A stretch of DNA of 64,000 bases from Saccharomyces paradoxus (lineage: Eukaryota > Ascomycota > Saccharomycetes > Saccharomycetales > Saccharomycetaceae). Location of the stretch: positions 62,001 through 126,000 of the forward strand of contig NC_047490.1 of assembly GCF_002079055.1 (NCBI RefSeq). Direction: 5' to 3'. Below are positions 9,569 through 18,972 of the stretch, one piece after another (position 1 is the first letter of the stretch; each line of letters begins with the position of its first letter). The notes under the pieces are model-generated. The model made no database searches. It was given only the letters and a program-made list of their open reading frames with translations, and had not been told where the DNA came from. Made by a program: the position numbers and the translations under genes.

Positions 9569-10891
9569 TCACAGTGTGAAGGTGTCCTTGTAAAAACGTA
9601 GCCGTTCGTATTGCTTAATTTTTGAAGCAAGTATTCGGTTTTTTGCTCTTGCATAATCTGTCTCCAGTACATTTCTCTGTAGGATATCACTGCATTCATC
9701 ATTACGTCTTTCCTGATTACTGTTTATGCGATTTCTGGGATTGTGGAAATTGTCGGTAGACCTGCTGTTTCTTTCCGTGTGGTTTACATGAATACTCGGC
9801 TCAACACTTGTGTACAGACTGGTATCAGTACTATCAAACTCGGTGAGGTTTCTATCTTCCATATCTACATCACTAGTGTTATCACCTGAAAACATACTTC
9901 CAAAGGAGCTCGTTTCAGTACTATCCCCTCTCTGCGTATTGAGGCAGAACTGTGACCTTGTTGAACGATTTTGATCGTCAATTTTTATTTTGTTTTCGTT
10001 GCTTGCACGTTCACTAATAGTAGCTAAGTTCACCCTCGTCTTAACATTTTTAGTATCCATCAAGTAAGTATACTGCTTCATTGAATCGATTAACCTGTTC
10101 AATGATATTTGTTCTGACTCATCATCCTCTATTACGCAATGTAAGTTTAACTTTGTTTCAAATAATGCCCGGTTTAGTTCTGAGTCAAATATTATTGTTT
10201 CTAGTTCGTAATATGAAGGTGAACTATCATCATTAGTCTTGTTTCCTATTGTTCTAAATGCGCCTATTCTTAAAATTTTATCTTCTAGACTTTTTAAGGG
10301 ATCGACCACAATTGCGACATATGGGTCTTGGAATCTTTGGTTCAAATCCTGGGTTTGGATATCTATATTACTTAACCAACAGTCGTAACCAGGATGTGAA
10401 TGGAACCAGCCAACCACATTCAATTTAGTGCCCTTGTAATCTCGTCCATCACCGCTGTCATTATGATTATACATCTCGTCGATATATTGAACCATATACT
10501 CGTATGACTCTAATTGTGCATTTACGCGAGTTTCTGTTCCTACTACAGGAAGATTGAAACAGTCCATTACAACAATATTATCTTTTAGTGTGAAACCCAT
10601 CAATATACCCATAATTTCGATATTTCCCCCACGGATTGCATAATGAGCGATCTTTTCACATGACAATTTTGATATAAGTACACGGTTGTAACTCAGAACA
10701 TCCGTATTACTACGTTGTTTTAATTTAGTTTTGAGCAATGACGATTGGCTTAGCGCTTGAAATTCTAGTTCTTGTGACTGCCTGAATCGCATACTGGATA
10801 GTGCTATAGATTCAACTAGTTCATCTTCCACTGAGTATTCTTCCTTCAGTAGTTGTCGCAATGCCTTAACAGTTTTATTTGAAAGTGACAT
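9569..10891 (-). CDS. RRI1: RRI1 (CSN5), catalytic subunit of the COP9 signalosome
   Basis: The 440-residue product starting [19 protein letters not shown] is yeast Rri1/Csn5, the metalloprotease that removes Rub1/Nedd8 from the cullin Cdc53. The JAMM motif is complete: an upstream Glu in EIMGILMG, then H164-S-H166[11 protein letters not shown]177, the His/His/Asp zinc ligands. The C-terminal third is Ser/Asp-rich and the last part ([19 protein letters not shown]) is helical. I chose the ATG at 10891, the accepted start; an in-frame ATG 15 codons upstream is possible. Confidence 0.95.
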   Translation of the reverse strand: MSLSNKTVKALRQLLKEEYSVEDELVESIALSSMRFRQSQELEFQALSQSSLLKTKLKQRSNTDVLSYNRVLISKLSCEKIAHYAIRGGNIEIMGILMGFTLKDNIVVMDCFNLPVVGTETRVNAQLESYEYMVQYIDEMYNHNDSGDGRDYKGTKLNVVGWFHSHPGYDCWLSNIDIQTQDLNQRFQDPYVAIVVDPLKSLEDKILRIGAFRTIGNKTNDDSSPSYYELETIIFDSELNRALFETKLNLHCVIEDDESEQISLNRLIDSMKQYTYLMDTKNVKTRVNLATISERASNENKIKIDDQNRSTRSQFCLNTQRGDSTETSSFGSMFSGDNTSDVDMEDRNLTEFDSTDTSLYTSVEPSIHVNHTERNSRSTDNFHNPRNRINSNQERRNDECSDILQRNVLETDYARAKNRILASKIKQYERLRFYKDTFTL

Positions 10892-11210
10892 GATAGATGC
10901 TGCCCCACTTTTACTGATTTTTGACCTGCTATTCATTCTTGGTTTACGTTAAGAATCCTTTTAATGAGAACGCCTTCTGTGTAGCGCGCATTTCTTAAAG
11001 TTTCATCTGAAGCATAACTGCTAGGGAAGAACAGCTTAATCTGGTAACTCGAAGGAAAAATATCAAATACTTTTTTGAAACTAAAAATAACGGACATATA
11101 AACAACTTTATTTAGTATACCATAAAACGCTGAGAAGAACATGTAGGTGCGTATATTTAATTATCTTCTCCGAGGGGGAACTAATTTATACAAAACATTT
11201 TTATTGAAAC
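10892..11210. other. Intergenic: RRI1 promoter and GDH2 3' region
   Basis: This tandem gap of 319 bp shows nothing distinctive. Confidence 0.45.
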
Positions 11211-14200
11211 TTAAGCACTTGCTTCTGCTTCTCTTTTTAAGCCACCAATAAATTCCAAGAATTTTCCTATGTTAACATCAATACCGTTTTGATAAACAAA
11301 AGTGCTTGATAAGTAACTTGATAGCAGAACTTTCAAATAGCTCTCTGGGATATTTTCTAGCACGGACTCAGGTCCAGCGACATCGATCAAAATTTTTGGA
11401 ATTATTTTATTCAACAATAGATAGTTTCTTAACTTTAGGTCATTCAACCACAACTCTTGAGAAGCAACTAAATCGTCATTCAATTTATTTATAGTGAAAG
11501 ACAATTGATTTGAAATTTCTGAAATGTGAGTTCCATCTAGTTGATTTAGATTCCATAACTGGCAAAATTCCAATTCAGCATTTTTCTGGATTCTTGACTG
11601 CACCTCTACAACGTATGACTTGTATAACGCAGATCTCTCACCACTAACATCTCCAATAAATTTATGCACGAAATCGTTATCATTAAGCGCTAATGAGGCC
11701 AATACTTCCATTGATGAGGATGTGACACCACCTTTATTGGCAGAAGCATCCTTGAACAGAATACAGCCATGTTCTTCTAAGGCGTTTTTGGCAGGTTGTG
11801 TAATAAACAAATTGGCACCCTCCACAATATATGGAATTTTACATTTTCCAGTCTTTTCGTCAACAAAATAATGTAAATTATTTAGTGTAATTGAGTTTGG
11901 TCTACCACCACATGGAACAAAAATATCAATATGATCCACGAATTTGAAAATTTGGGTGTGAAAAGTGTTTCTGAAGGTTGTACCGTTAGCTACGATTGTA
12001 CCGTTTGGTAGCATGATATCCATTGCATCTACAGAAACGAAAAACCCGTTATTTGATAATCTGGAAGTGTCAAAATCAGAAATCATTTTCCTTTCATGAG
12101 CCAAGCGACATAATTCATCTTTATCCAAGCCCTTAGGATCACAAAGTACGCCTGAACCGTCCAGAATTGCCAAATAACATTCATTTGGCGAAGATAAAAG
12201 GATTTCATTGGACCCTAAATCACCATCAGGACCACCCGTCTGGAATTTGTAGACGGTGGAATTGGTTAGATTTAAGGTTTCATAAATCTTATTGACATAA
12301 GCACGAACACCCAATGAAGTCATACCATATTCGTCGTGAGGAATACCACCTAAAGATGGGGATTTACCAGTCAAGAATGATTTCCACCATGGACAGTTCC
12401 TCACACGAGCATGGTTAGTTGCCCAATCTACAAAACCAGCAGTTCCTTCATCTGGGCCAAAGAATAATATTTCCTCCTTTGGTAAAAGATTGACATAGTT
12501 TTCTTTTAATGGATCGTTGATTAGAATATCAATCATTGCATCCACATATTGGGAAAAGGCGACAAATGTTTGGTCATGCTCTACTAGTCCTGGGTTCAAT
12601 AAGATGACACCTTTAGAACCGCCCTCTGGAATATCCTTATTTTTACGTTGTTGAGTAGAAGCCAATTGATAGTTCTCATCAATGACATTTTTGGAGTTCA
12701 AATCATAAATGTCTTGATTCCTGGAACAAACTATACGAATACCACCCCTTGCAATATCTCTGAATCTGATATGGAAACCTTTGAAAGTGTTACCGACGAC
12801 AAAGAATATACCATAGGGGGTCTCTGGATACTCAAATTTTGCCATGACCAGGGAAGGATCCAATCTGAATGATATGGCTACTTTCCTTGTGATAAAGAAA
12901 TTTGTCTTTAAAATGGACTTATTGAAGATGTTCAGTGTCTTTAGAATTAACAAATCAGGAGAATCGTTTGGGATGAATTTGTTCAAATAGGCTTCGAACT
13001 CTTGGTCATTTTTAAAGGGTTCCACTTTTTCCAATCTTTGAAAGGATAATGTCTTTTCCATATCTTTGGTACTATTATGATAATAATGAATTTGGGCAAA
13101 ATTCTTATATAGCTTGGAAATTATAGTGTAATGCTTCGACATGATGTTGATAATAGTTTGTTGAGTCAAAGTTTCATTTCTTAACTTTCTTTTCAAGTTT
13201 TCCACAATTTCCAAAAGAGTAGTATCATTACGTTTAATGGTGATTTGAGATAAAAGGTTTTGATAGTCCGAGCCAAGACGATTAACAAAATGGTTAATAA
13301 ATATAGCCCCAATATGGGCATATATGGCTTCTTTGGGTGAGAATTGACGTCTTTGATAAACCTCATGGAAAGAATTGTTTGGAATAGCGTACAGTAAAGA
13401 AGCTTCTCTTTCAACCTGTTTCAATGCTGCCTCGACATCGTGAAGTAAAACATCTTCCAATTGCTGATTTTCGTTCAAATAAACGGAAAAGATGATGATA
13501 TCATCATCCTTAACATTAAACGATTCCAAATAGAATTTAGAGGGTTTCAACTTGTAATAGTGGAACAGAGAGTTCAAAGCAGAGTAATAACGCTTTGTGG
13601 TGAATCGCTTGTAGGCGACTAATAACCTAATCTCATCCTTATTTTCTACAGAGCGAGTAGTCTTAATGACAGGACCTTCTCTTTCTTTAACCAACTTAAG
13701 TAGGAGACCATATAATTTTTTATTTTCGTTAGACGAAACTTTATACATGGTCTTATCACTAATAGACTCAATGTCCCCTTTTAGTAAATCTTGAGAGGAA
13801 ATATCTACACCGGCTGGATCATCATTTGGGTAAACACTTTCATAAACAAAAGTCAGCTTCAATTCGCTCTCTGGAGCCCAAAAAGACACTAACCTGCAGT
13901 TTTTTTGAGACTTATTATCCAGGAAAAGGTCATCAATCTCAGAATCTAATTCATAAGGTGGGCAAGAATCACCCATTTGAGTCTTGTTATTTTTGATGGT
14001 ATCCTTACCATGTTCCAACGTATCGTTTCCGACGGCGTCATTGGCAAATTTAAAGTTTTTCTGCTGAGAATCGCTTATACTAACACCAGTATTAGATTCC
14101 ATGAAGATAGCATGATTATCATTAGTTATGATTTTGTTTTTTATACTAAATAGCCTTGGCTGAATGCCGTTGAATTTCGACTTGGCAAAGAAATCTAGCT

Positions 14201-14489
14201 TGGAAGCATACAGAGAATGTATGATATTCGAGATTAATTGAGGAGATTCTCTCGAGAAGAACAAATCATCGATACCCAATGAGTTATAGAACCAGTCTAC
14301 TTCCTGTTCAATCAAATCGTCGGGAATAAAGCCTTGCTGATCTAGCAAATCTATCACTTCCTCCCTCTGCAGATCCTTGCCGGGAAAATCAAACACGTGA
14401 TAGTCCGACATGGATGATATTGATAAAGAAGCAATATCTGGTGTGTTCAATGAGGTTAAAGCAGTGCGATTTTTGTTATCAAACAGCAT
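11211..14489 (-). CDS. GDH2: GDH2, NAD-dependent glutamate dehydrogenase
   Basis: The 1092-residue product, the same length as S. cerevisiae Gdh2 in my memory, starts MLFDNKNRTALTSLNTPDI. It oxidises glutamate to 2-oxoglutarate and ammonium with NAD+, the catabolic direction used on glutamate or proline. The C-terminal half carries the GDH catalytic core, including RFRDIARGGIRI, a Gly-rich GGSKGVILL substrate-binding stretch and the nucleotide-binding region with GGPDGDLGSN; the long N-terminal half is typical of the large NAD-GDH class. An in-frame ATG 21 codons upstream (14552) would add a strongly basic Ser/Thr/Lys leader. The promoter contains CGG/CCG pairs described separately. Very slowly evolving here. 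Confidence 0.97.
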   Translation of the reverse strand: MLFDNKNRTALTSLNTPDIASLSISSMSDYHVFDFPGKDLQREEVIDLLDQQGFIPDDLIEQEVDWFYNSLGIDDLFFSRESPQLISNIIHSLYASKLDFFAKSKFNGIQPRLFSIKNKIITNDNHAIFMESNTGVSISDSQQKNFKFANDAVGNDTLEHGKDTIKNNKTQMGDSCPPYELDSEIDDLFLDNKSQKNCRLVSFWAPESELKLTFVYESVYPNDDPAGVDISSQDLLKGDIESISDKTMYKVSSNENKKLYGLLLKLVKEREGPVIKTTRSVENKDEIRLLVAYKRFTTKRYYSALNSLFHYYKLKPSKFYLESFNVKDDDIIIFSVYLNENQQLEDVLLHDVEAALKQVEREASLLYAIPNNSFHEVYQRRQFSPKEAIYAHIGAIFINHFVNRLGSDYQNLLSQITIKRNDTTLLEIVENLKRKLRNETLTQQTIINIMSKHYTIISKLYKNFAQIHYYHNSTKDMEKTLSFQRLEKVEPFKNDQEFEAYLNKFIPNDSPDLLILKTLNIFNKSILKTNFFITRKVAISFRLDPSLVMAKFEYPETPYGIFFVVGNTFKGFHIRFRDIARGGIRIVCSRNQDIYDLNSKNVIDENYQLASTQQRKNKDIPEGGSKGVILLNPGLVEHDQTFVAFSQYVDAMIDILINDPLKENYVNLLPKEEILFFGPDEGTAGFVDWATNHARVRNCPWWKSFLTGKSPSLGGIPHDEYGMTSLGVRAYVNKIYETLNLTNSTVYKFQTGGPDGDLGSNEILLSSPNECYLAILDGSGVLCDPKGLDKDELCRLAHERKMISDFDTSRLSNNGFFVSVDAMDIMLPNGTIVANGTTFRNTFHTQIFKFVDHIDIFVPCGGRPNSITLNNLHYFVDEKTGKCKIPYIVEGANLFITQPAKNALEEHGCILFKDASANKGGVTSSSMEVLASLALNDNDFVHKFIGDVSGERSALYKSYVVEVQSRIQKNAELEFCQLWNLNQLDGTHISEISNQLSFTINKLNDDLVASQELWLNDLKLRNYLLLNKIIPKILIDVAGPESVLENIPESYLKVLLSSYLSSTFVYQNGIDVNIGKFLEFIGGLKREAEASA

Positions 14490-14656
14490 TCTTTTTATTG
14501 TCGTATGTTTAAAATTCTTTTTTGTATGTCTTTTTGAGGTTATACTACTCACAAAAAGGACCTATTCTACCAAAAGGGAATGTATTTTCTAGAAACCGGT
14601 TGCTCTTATATAACAAGAATTCTGACTAAACAGCAGGAATGAGTAAACGCTTGTCA

Positions 14657-14705
14657 GTGTTGTTGTTGACAGTTTGTTGTTGTTATTGTTATTGTTATTG
14701 ACGTT
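14657..14705. repeat. GTT/GTTATT simple repeat in the GDH2 promoter
   Basis: The plus strand reads as repeated TTG and then TTATTG units interrupted once. It is a short imperfect microsatellite about 170-215 bp upstream of the GDH2 start, likely length-variable. Confidence 0.7.
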
Positions 14706-14811
14706 GCCGTTGGCTCGTGCTTACTTGTCCTACTCAACTATTAATGTGTATTTTTACTCCAACAGCTCCTTGTTGTGGCACCCCGGTCAGGCAGTATTAG
14801 ATTCGGTCCTG

Positions 14812-14822
14812 CGGAATCGCCG
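14812..14822 (-). promoter_or_regulatory. CGG-N5-CCG pair upstream of GDH2
   Basis: CGGAATCGCCG is an inverted CGG pair with five-base spacing, the general form bound by Zn2Cys6 factors. It lies about 325 bp upstream of the GDH2 start. Which factor binds is not known from sequence. Confidence 0.4.
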
Positions 14823-14858
14823 CATACATAGCCGCCAGAGGGGTAACCCTTTTCCTAG

Positions 14859-14874
14859 CGGAGTTGGATTTCCG
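14859..14874 (-). promoter_or_regulatory. CGG-N10-CCG pair (Put3-like spacing) upstream of GDH2
   Basis: CGG, ten bases, then CCG is the spacing used by the proline-responsive activator Put3, though the inner bases are not a full match to the Put3 consensus I know. It is about 370 bp upstream of the GDH2 start. Proline breakdown yields glutamate, so control of GDH2 by such a factor would make sense; this is inference. Confidence 0.4.
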
Positions 14875-15020
14875 ACGGTAAATAAATAAATAAATGACAG
14901 ATTAGATTAGATATAGTCGTGTTTTCTCGTATATGTACCTATGGTTACAGTGCTGTAAGAGTTGCTTGCGTAAGTAGAAAGTTGAAACATATGGCCAGTA
15001 GTACATTGTTATCCTTCATT

Positions 15021-17105
15021 TTACGTTTGCTGATGCAGGCCGCCGATATGAGCGTATCGTTGATCGATGTTTGTATGGATATGATTACCTTTGTTTATTA
15101 TTTGAAGCGATGCCTCATCTGAGCCCGCCGCGCCCACAACTTGACATGCTTCTATTTCTTGAATCCAGTTATCTTGTAATAATCCATTTATGGTAATTCT
15201 TCTAAAAGGTGAAATTTCCAGTATAAGCCTCATTACTGTGTGAGTTTCTTCTGGCAGCCTGTGTAAAAGGAAATTGGGGCCCATATCGATGGCTCCGTCT
15301 TTGTAACCATCATCATATTTATTGCTGTCATCGGTAGCGGGTCTTGTCACAAGATCTTTGAAAGATGACACACCTCTTCCAGAACAAAATGCCTTGAATT
15401 GGCCATCTCTCACTTTTGGATATTTCCAAGGGAATCTTCTAGTTATCATACAAAAGAATATTATTCCAATGGACCAAACATCAAGTGCCCTTGGATCGTA
15501 CTCACTGAAATAAAAGACTTCTGGTGATAAGTAGGGGTCGCTACCGACAATTCCATTTGCTTCAATCATCTGTGAAGACAATGGATAATGGAAGACACTG
15601 GAAGCACCAAAGTCAATCAATTTCAAGATCCCTTTTTGCGTCACGACACAGTTATCTAGCTTCAAATCACGATGAGAAAGGCCAATATCGTGCAAATATT
15701 TTACACCGTTAATTAGCTGCTTGAAAAGACAACATATTTCCTCATATTGCATTTTTTCACTCATAACCAAGGAAAATAAATCATATTCGCAGTATTCCAG
15801 AATTTGAAATATTTTACCATTCTCATACAATATTTCCAAGGTTTCACAAATATTCGGGTTTTTCAAAGTGGATGCAATACAGTATTCGGAAATTATTTTC
15901 TTGATGTATATTCTCTCAGATTCCCTTCTTTTCTTGGACCTGTATTCCTTTAATGCAAAAATTTTATTATCCAGGACCCTTTGAACCAGCTTCACTTTGC
16001 CACCAGAACCTTCGCCGAGAACAACGTTGAGATCTCTATATTTCCTGGAAACTAAGTCCGTGGAGGCTTCAATGTTACTATATAAAGCCTGAATAATCTG
16101 ATTCCTGTCGTTGTCTTCATTCTCACTCATGACAGAAAGTGATCTAGTTGAGACAGAAGAAGAGGTGGCTTCGTTCAATGATGATGTAATAGCACAATTA
16201 TCTGTAGTTGTGTTTGCCTGGTGATCGCATAAGCTATTGTTGTGATTGTTAAAAGACGTTATTTTTAAGAGCCTCTTGATGCTTGATAAAGAAGTAGTAT
16301 AGGAGTGTTTTCGTACATGGGTTGTGCTTTCAGTATTCTCAATATGTCTCGTATTTACTTGAACGGCTTCTGAATACGTATCGTCGAGAAAGTTGGTGGA
16401 AAGTGAAGAGATCGAATCTTCTAGAGAATAGACGTGAGTAGTGAACATCCTGTCGTCCTCATAAACCTCATATTCATGTTCTGTGGAAGTGAAAGCAATT
16501 TCGTCGCATGCCATTGTGGTTGCGGTGACTGGAATGTTGTGACTACTACTGCTAGAAGAATGGATGTCATCCTTGTTATTATTGATATCATGAGCTTGAT
16601 TTCTTTTGGTACTGCTATTGCTTTTCTTTGACGTGAAAAAAGTTAATTTGCCATAACTCTTGGGCAAGCTTAACGAGTTCGAGAAAGATGACGCAAAATC
16701 GATGGAGTTTTTCCTCAATTTTCCCTTCGGAACAATAAATCTTGCTTCAACCCTACTGACCATGGGAGAGGAAATAATATTAGAGTCGATTTTAGATATG
16801 TTTTCGGGCATCTCCGTGCCAATTTTCTCCATCCAAGAAGTGGTCAGTTTTTGCAAATCCGTGTTTTTATCATCTCCAGAAGATTGAGTACAGTCTATCC
16901 GTGCTGCAGGGGGGGGAGACAGAACGGAATCATATGGTTCATTTAGCGCCCCACTTGTCTTGGCAGCCATATCCACAGCAATATTATCAGGTTCCCTTGA
17001 TGAAACAGAAGATACCAAATTATTGGAATAGGCGTGCTCTGCAGTCAAGGAAGCCGTAGTTTTGTTGTTCCTCTGGTTATATCGCAGAATTCTAGATAAC
17101 GACAT
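15021..17105 (-). CDS. PRR2: PRR2, Npr1-family serine/threonine protein kinase
   Basis: The 694-residue product starting MSLSRILRYNQRNNKTTAS matches yeast Prr2, the duplicate of the nitrogen-permease kinase Npr1; Prr2 is reported to act in the pheromone response. The N-terminal half (to about 355) is Ser/Thr-rich and probably disordered and phosphorylated. The kinase domain follows: Gly loop LGEGSGGKVKLV (about 362), FALKEY lysine, HRDLKLDN catalytic loop (about 477), DFGAS (about 497) and SPEV in place of the usual APE. All catalytic residues are present. I chose the ATG at 17105; an in-frame ATG 28 codons upstream would add a basic leader. The N-terminal half is much more diverged from S. 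cerevisiae than the kinase domain. Confidence 0.95.
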   Translation of the reverse strand: MSLSRILRYNQRNNKTTASLTAEHAYSNNLVSSVSSREPDNIAVDMAAKTSGALNEPYDSVLSPPPAARIDCTQSSGDDKNTDLQKLTTSWMEKIGTEMPENISKIDSNIISSPMVSRVEARFIVPKGKLRKNSIDFASSFSNSLSLPKSYGKLTFFTSKKSNSSTKRNQAHDINNNKDDIHSSSSSSHNIPVTATTMACDEIAFTSTEHEYEVYEDDRMFTTHVYSLEDSISSLSTNFLDDTYSEAVQVNTRHIENTESTTHVRKHSYTTSLSSIKRLLKITSFNNHNNSLCDHQANTTTDNCAITSSLNEATSSSVSTRSLSVMSENEDNDRNQIIQALYSNIEASTDLVSRKYRDLNVVLGEGSGGKVKLVQRVLDNKIFALKEYRSKKRRESERIYIKKIISEYCIASTLKNPNICETLEILYENGKIFQILEYCEYDLFSLVMSEKMQYEEICCLFKQLINGVKYLHDIGLSHRDLKLDNCVVTQKGILKLIDFGASSVFHYPLSSQMIEANGIVGSDPYLSPEVFYFSEYDPRALDVWSIGIIFFCMITRRFPWKYPKVRDGQFKAFCSGRGVSSFKDLVTRPATDDSNKYDDGYKDGAIDMGPNFLLHRLPEETHTVMRLILEISPFRRITINGLLQDNWIQEIEACQVVGAAGSDEASLQIINKGNHIHTNIDQRYAHIGGLHQQT

Positions 17106-17836
17106 CACTTCGAATGATATATGAATGAATTGCACACGTTGTTGTAAACGTTTCTGCAATCTATTTGGTTTTTTCCTTCTTTTTTTCAAAAATTCATAAA
17201 GGCAACAGAAATATGTTCCGATTGATAATAAATGCAGTGAATGTTAATGGAACAATTCAGTGTCCTGATTTTCGTATTTTTTTTTTTGCACGTTTCTTTA
17301 TTGTGTGACTGAGTCGAGGGTTGTAAAGGGATGGAGACTACCTAAAGGGAAGCGGCTGTTAAACAAAAAAAGCGGAGATGGAAAAAACGGATAGTCTTAA
17401 TAAGCGATCCGGTAGCCATTGGAGAGTGAATATACTCACTCTCCATCCTTTTTCTTGGCGTTCCTACAACTTAAATACCCCCCAAATGTATAGATAGCCG
17501 TAATCTTTGAGCGCTTGGTACGTTACCCCTGTACGTCATTGTGGGGGAGGTGCATCGATTATGGGGTAACAAAAAATCCCACCGCACCTGGAGGGCAGAA
17601 AAATATCTCCGATTTTGGAAAGAGAGAAAAATACCAGCCGTCTTCGTCCTTCATGATAAAGTGAACAGAGTAGCGGAAGTAATGCGGCGCTATCTCTTCC
17701 AGAAGAGCTTACGCATTGAGCAATCCCTCCTCCATAGCATATTTTTTTGGCGGTAGCATGGTTCTGTATGATTATTTATGTTTTTCCCTTTTATTATTTT
17801 ATCTAAATTACATGGCGTATAAAATGAAATTTGTAC
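17106..17836. other. Intergenic: PRR2 promoter and NOP6 3' region
   Basis: This 731-bp gap holds a 24-bp near-palindrome at 17421-17444 and several C4-C6 runs (for example near 17474, 17525 and 17541). A reading frame at 17541-17756 starts only with GTG and is not credible. Confidence 0.5.
17421..17444. repeat. 24-bp near-perfect palindrome upstream of PRR2
   Basis: GGAGAGTGA is followed six bases later by its reverse complement TCACTCTCC, and the central ATAT is itself palindromic, leaving only one mismatched pair over the whole 24 bp. It is 315 bp upstream of the PRR2 start and 390 bp downstream of the NOP6 stop. It could be a dimeric factor site or an RNA hairpin; function unknown. Confidence 0.75.
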
Positions 17837-18511
17837 TCATTTGAGTAATTTGGCTCTATCAGGGTGGATTCCTGCAGGAACAGGCTTGTCTGTTCCAGAT
17901 GTTTGGGCTGCGGTGGAAGTAGTTTTAGCCATTTTCTTTTGATTACCGTCGTTAATCATCTTTGTCAACCTCTCCTTACGTTCTTCGTCCAACTTGATAT
18001 TCTTGTTTTTCAGTTTTTCCAGACGCTCTTGACTGTTACCACCTCCACCAACAGTTAGCTCGACGTTAATCTTTTTTTCCTTCAATAAGGTCCCATGTTG
18101 CAACAGGGCAATGTCCATACGTCTTTGAATGCCGGTGCGGTCTTTGTCAGCATCGAATTCCAAAAACGCAATACCTTTGTCAGCTCTGAGACGGATTTGG
18201 TCTGGTGAACTGTTTTTGAAATGGTTTTGCAGTTCGGCAGCAGTGATATCCCTGGGTAAGCTGCCAACAAATACAATAAATCTGTTGCCCTTTTTGCCAT
18301 TTTTGCCTTTGCCACCACGGCCTCTACGTGTTTTTCTTTTCTTCTTCACAGGTTCTTCACCATCATTTCCAGCTGCACTGTTGGGTCTTTTTCCCTCTTG
18401 TGCTTGCTCCAGCTTTACGTCTTTCCCTTGATCTTTTTCCTCCTTACTTTTCCTGAACTGCTGAGCTTTGAGCTGCTTCTTAGTCAGTTTTTTATCTTCC
18501 TCAGACCCCAT
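17837..18511 (-). CDS. NOP6: NOP6, RRM protein of early 40S ribosome assembly
   Basis: The 224-residue product starting MGSEEDKKLTKKQLKAQ is yeast Nop6, a nucleolar factor that joins the small-subunit precursor early. A Lys/Arg-rich N-terminus with a nuclear-signal-like KKKRKTRRGRGGKGKNGKK (about 54-72) precedes one RRM (about 74-155, RNP1-like RADKGIAFLEF). A charged helical tail ends in PAGIHPDRAKLLK. I chose the ATG at 18511 over an in-frame one seven codons upstream, matching the known start. PAC, RRPE and Reb1 motifs lie upstream, the standard ribosome-biogenesis promoter set. Confidence 0.95.
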   Translation of the reverse strand: MGSEEDKKLTKKQLKAQQFRKSKEEKDQGKDVKLEQAQEGKRPNSAAGNDGEEPVKKKRKTRRGRGGKGKNGKKGNRFIVFVGSLPRDITAAELQNHFKNSSPDQIRLRADKGIAFLEFDADKDRTGIQRRMDIALLQHGTLLKEKKINVELTVGGGGNSQERLEKLKNKNIKLDEERKERLTKMINDGNQKKMAKTTSTAAQTSGTDKPVPAGIHPDRAKLLK

Positions 18512-18590
18512 TTTTGCTGCAAGCGTCTTCAACCTTTATATTATCTTCTATATTGGATTTCCTTCTCATATCTCTCAGAAAACCTTTCAA

Positions 18591-18598
18591 GCTCATCG
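18591..18598 (-). promoter_or_regulatory. PAC-like motif upstream of NOP6
   Basis: GCTCATCG on the plus strand reads CGATGAGC on the NOP6 strand, the core of the PAC element bound by Dot6/Tod6 in ribosome-biogenesis genes. It lies about 80 bp upstream of the start. Confidence 0.65.
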
Positions 18599-18612
18599 AT
18601 CAAAAAAAGTCT

Positions 18613-18623
18613 TGAAAATTTTC
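18613..18623. promoter_or_regulatory. RRPE motif upstream of NOP6
   Basis: TGAAAATTTTC matches the rRNA-processing element bound by Stb3. With the neighbouring PAC-like site it gives the usual PAC plus RRPE pair. Confidence 0.65.
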
Positions 18624-18631
18624 GAAAAATG

Positions 18632-18639
18632 CCGGGTAA
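18632..18639 (+). promoter_or_regulatory. Reb1 site in the NOP6/SHR3 promoter
   Basis: CCGGGTAA is a perfect core for the general regulatory factor Reb1, which sets nucleosome-free regions. It lies 120 bp from NOP6. Confidence 0.65.
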
Positions 18640-18972
18640 ATTTGTTGGGCAAAGACACTTGTGTGTTGTGTTAATATGAAGTTTACAACAACAGTCCTCC
18701 CCATACAGGGTTTTCCATTCATAATTGTTTAGTTGCTGTTCCTTTACATCGCCATTTCTTATCTATGCACTTTATGACTCTTCCCCTCTCTCTCTTTTGT
18801 AAAGCGTAGTAAATTTTATACACGATAACACTTTTTTCGGGTTGGGTAAAGTTTGAAAAATTATAAAAAGTTTAAGAGTTGATGAAAGGACAAGTTTCAG
18901 CATTCTGGTAAACAGCCGTGAATTCGTTGAATTACAGAGAATAACATCCGTGAATACGATAAGTTTTTAACA

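Larger units (their letters stand above)
14490..15020. other. Intergenic: GDH2 promoter and PRR2 3' region
   Basis: A G/T-rich trinucleotide-like run (14657-14705) is followed by a GC-rich block (14776-14880), unusual for yeast spacer DNA, holding the CGG-N5-CCG and CGG-N10-CCG pairs and an AGGGG at 14839-14843. It then becomes ordinary A/T-rich DNA. Confidence 0.55.
18512..18972. other. Divergent promoter NOP6 / SHR3
   Basis: The NOP6-proximal side carries PAC-like, RRPE and Reb1 motifs (listed separately). The SHR3 side is A/T rich with no motif I would defend. Confidence 0.55.

Noticed and set aside
17541-17756. 71-codon frame between PRR2 and NOP6
   Set aside because: It opens with GTG rather than ATG and has no family resemblance; yeast does not normally start with GTG.
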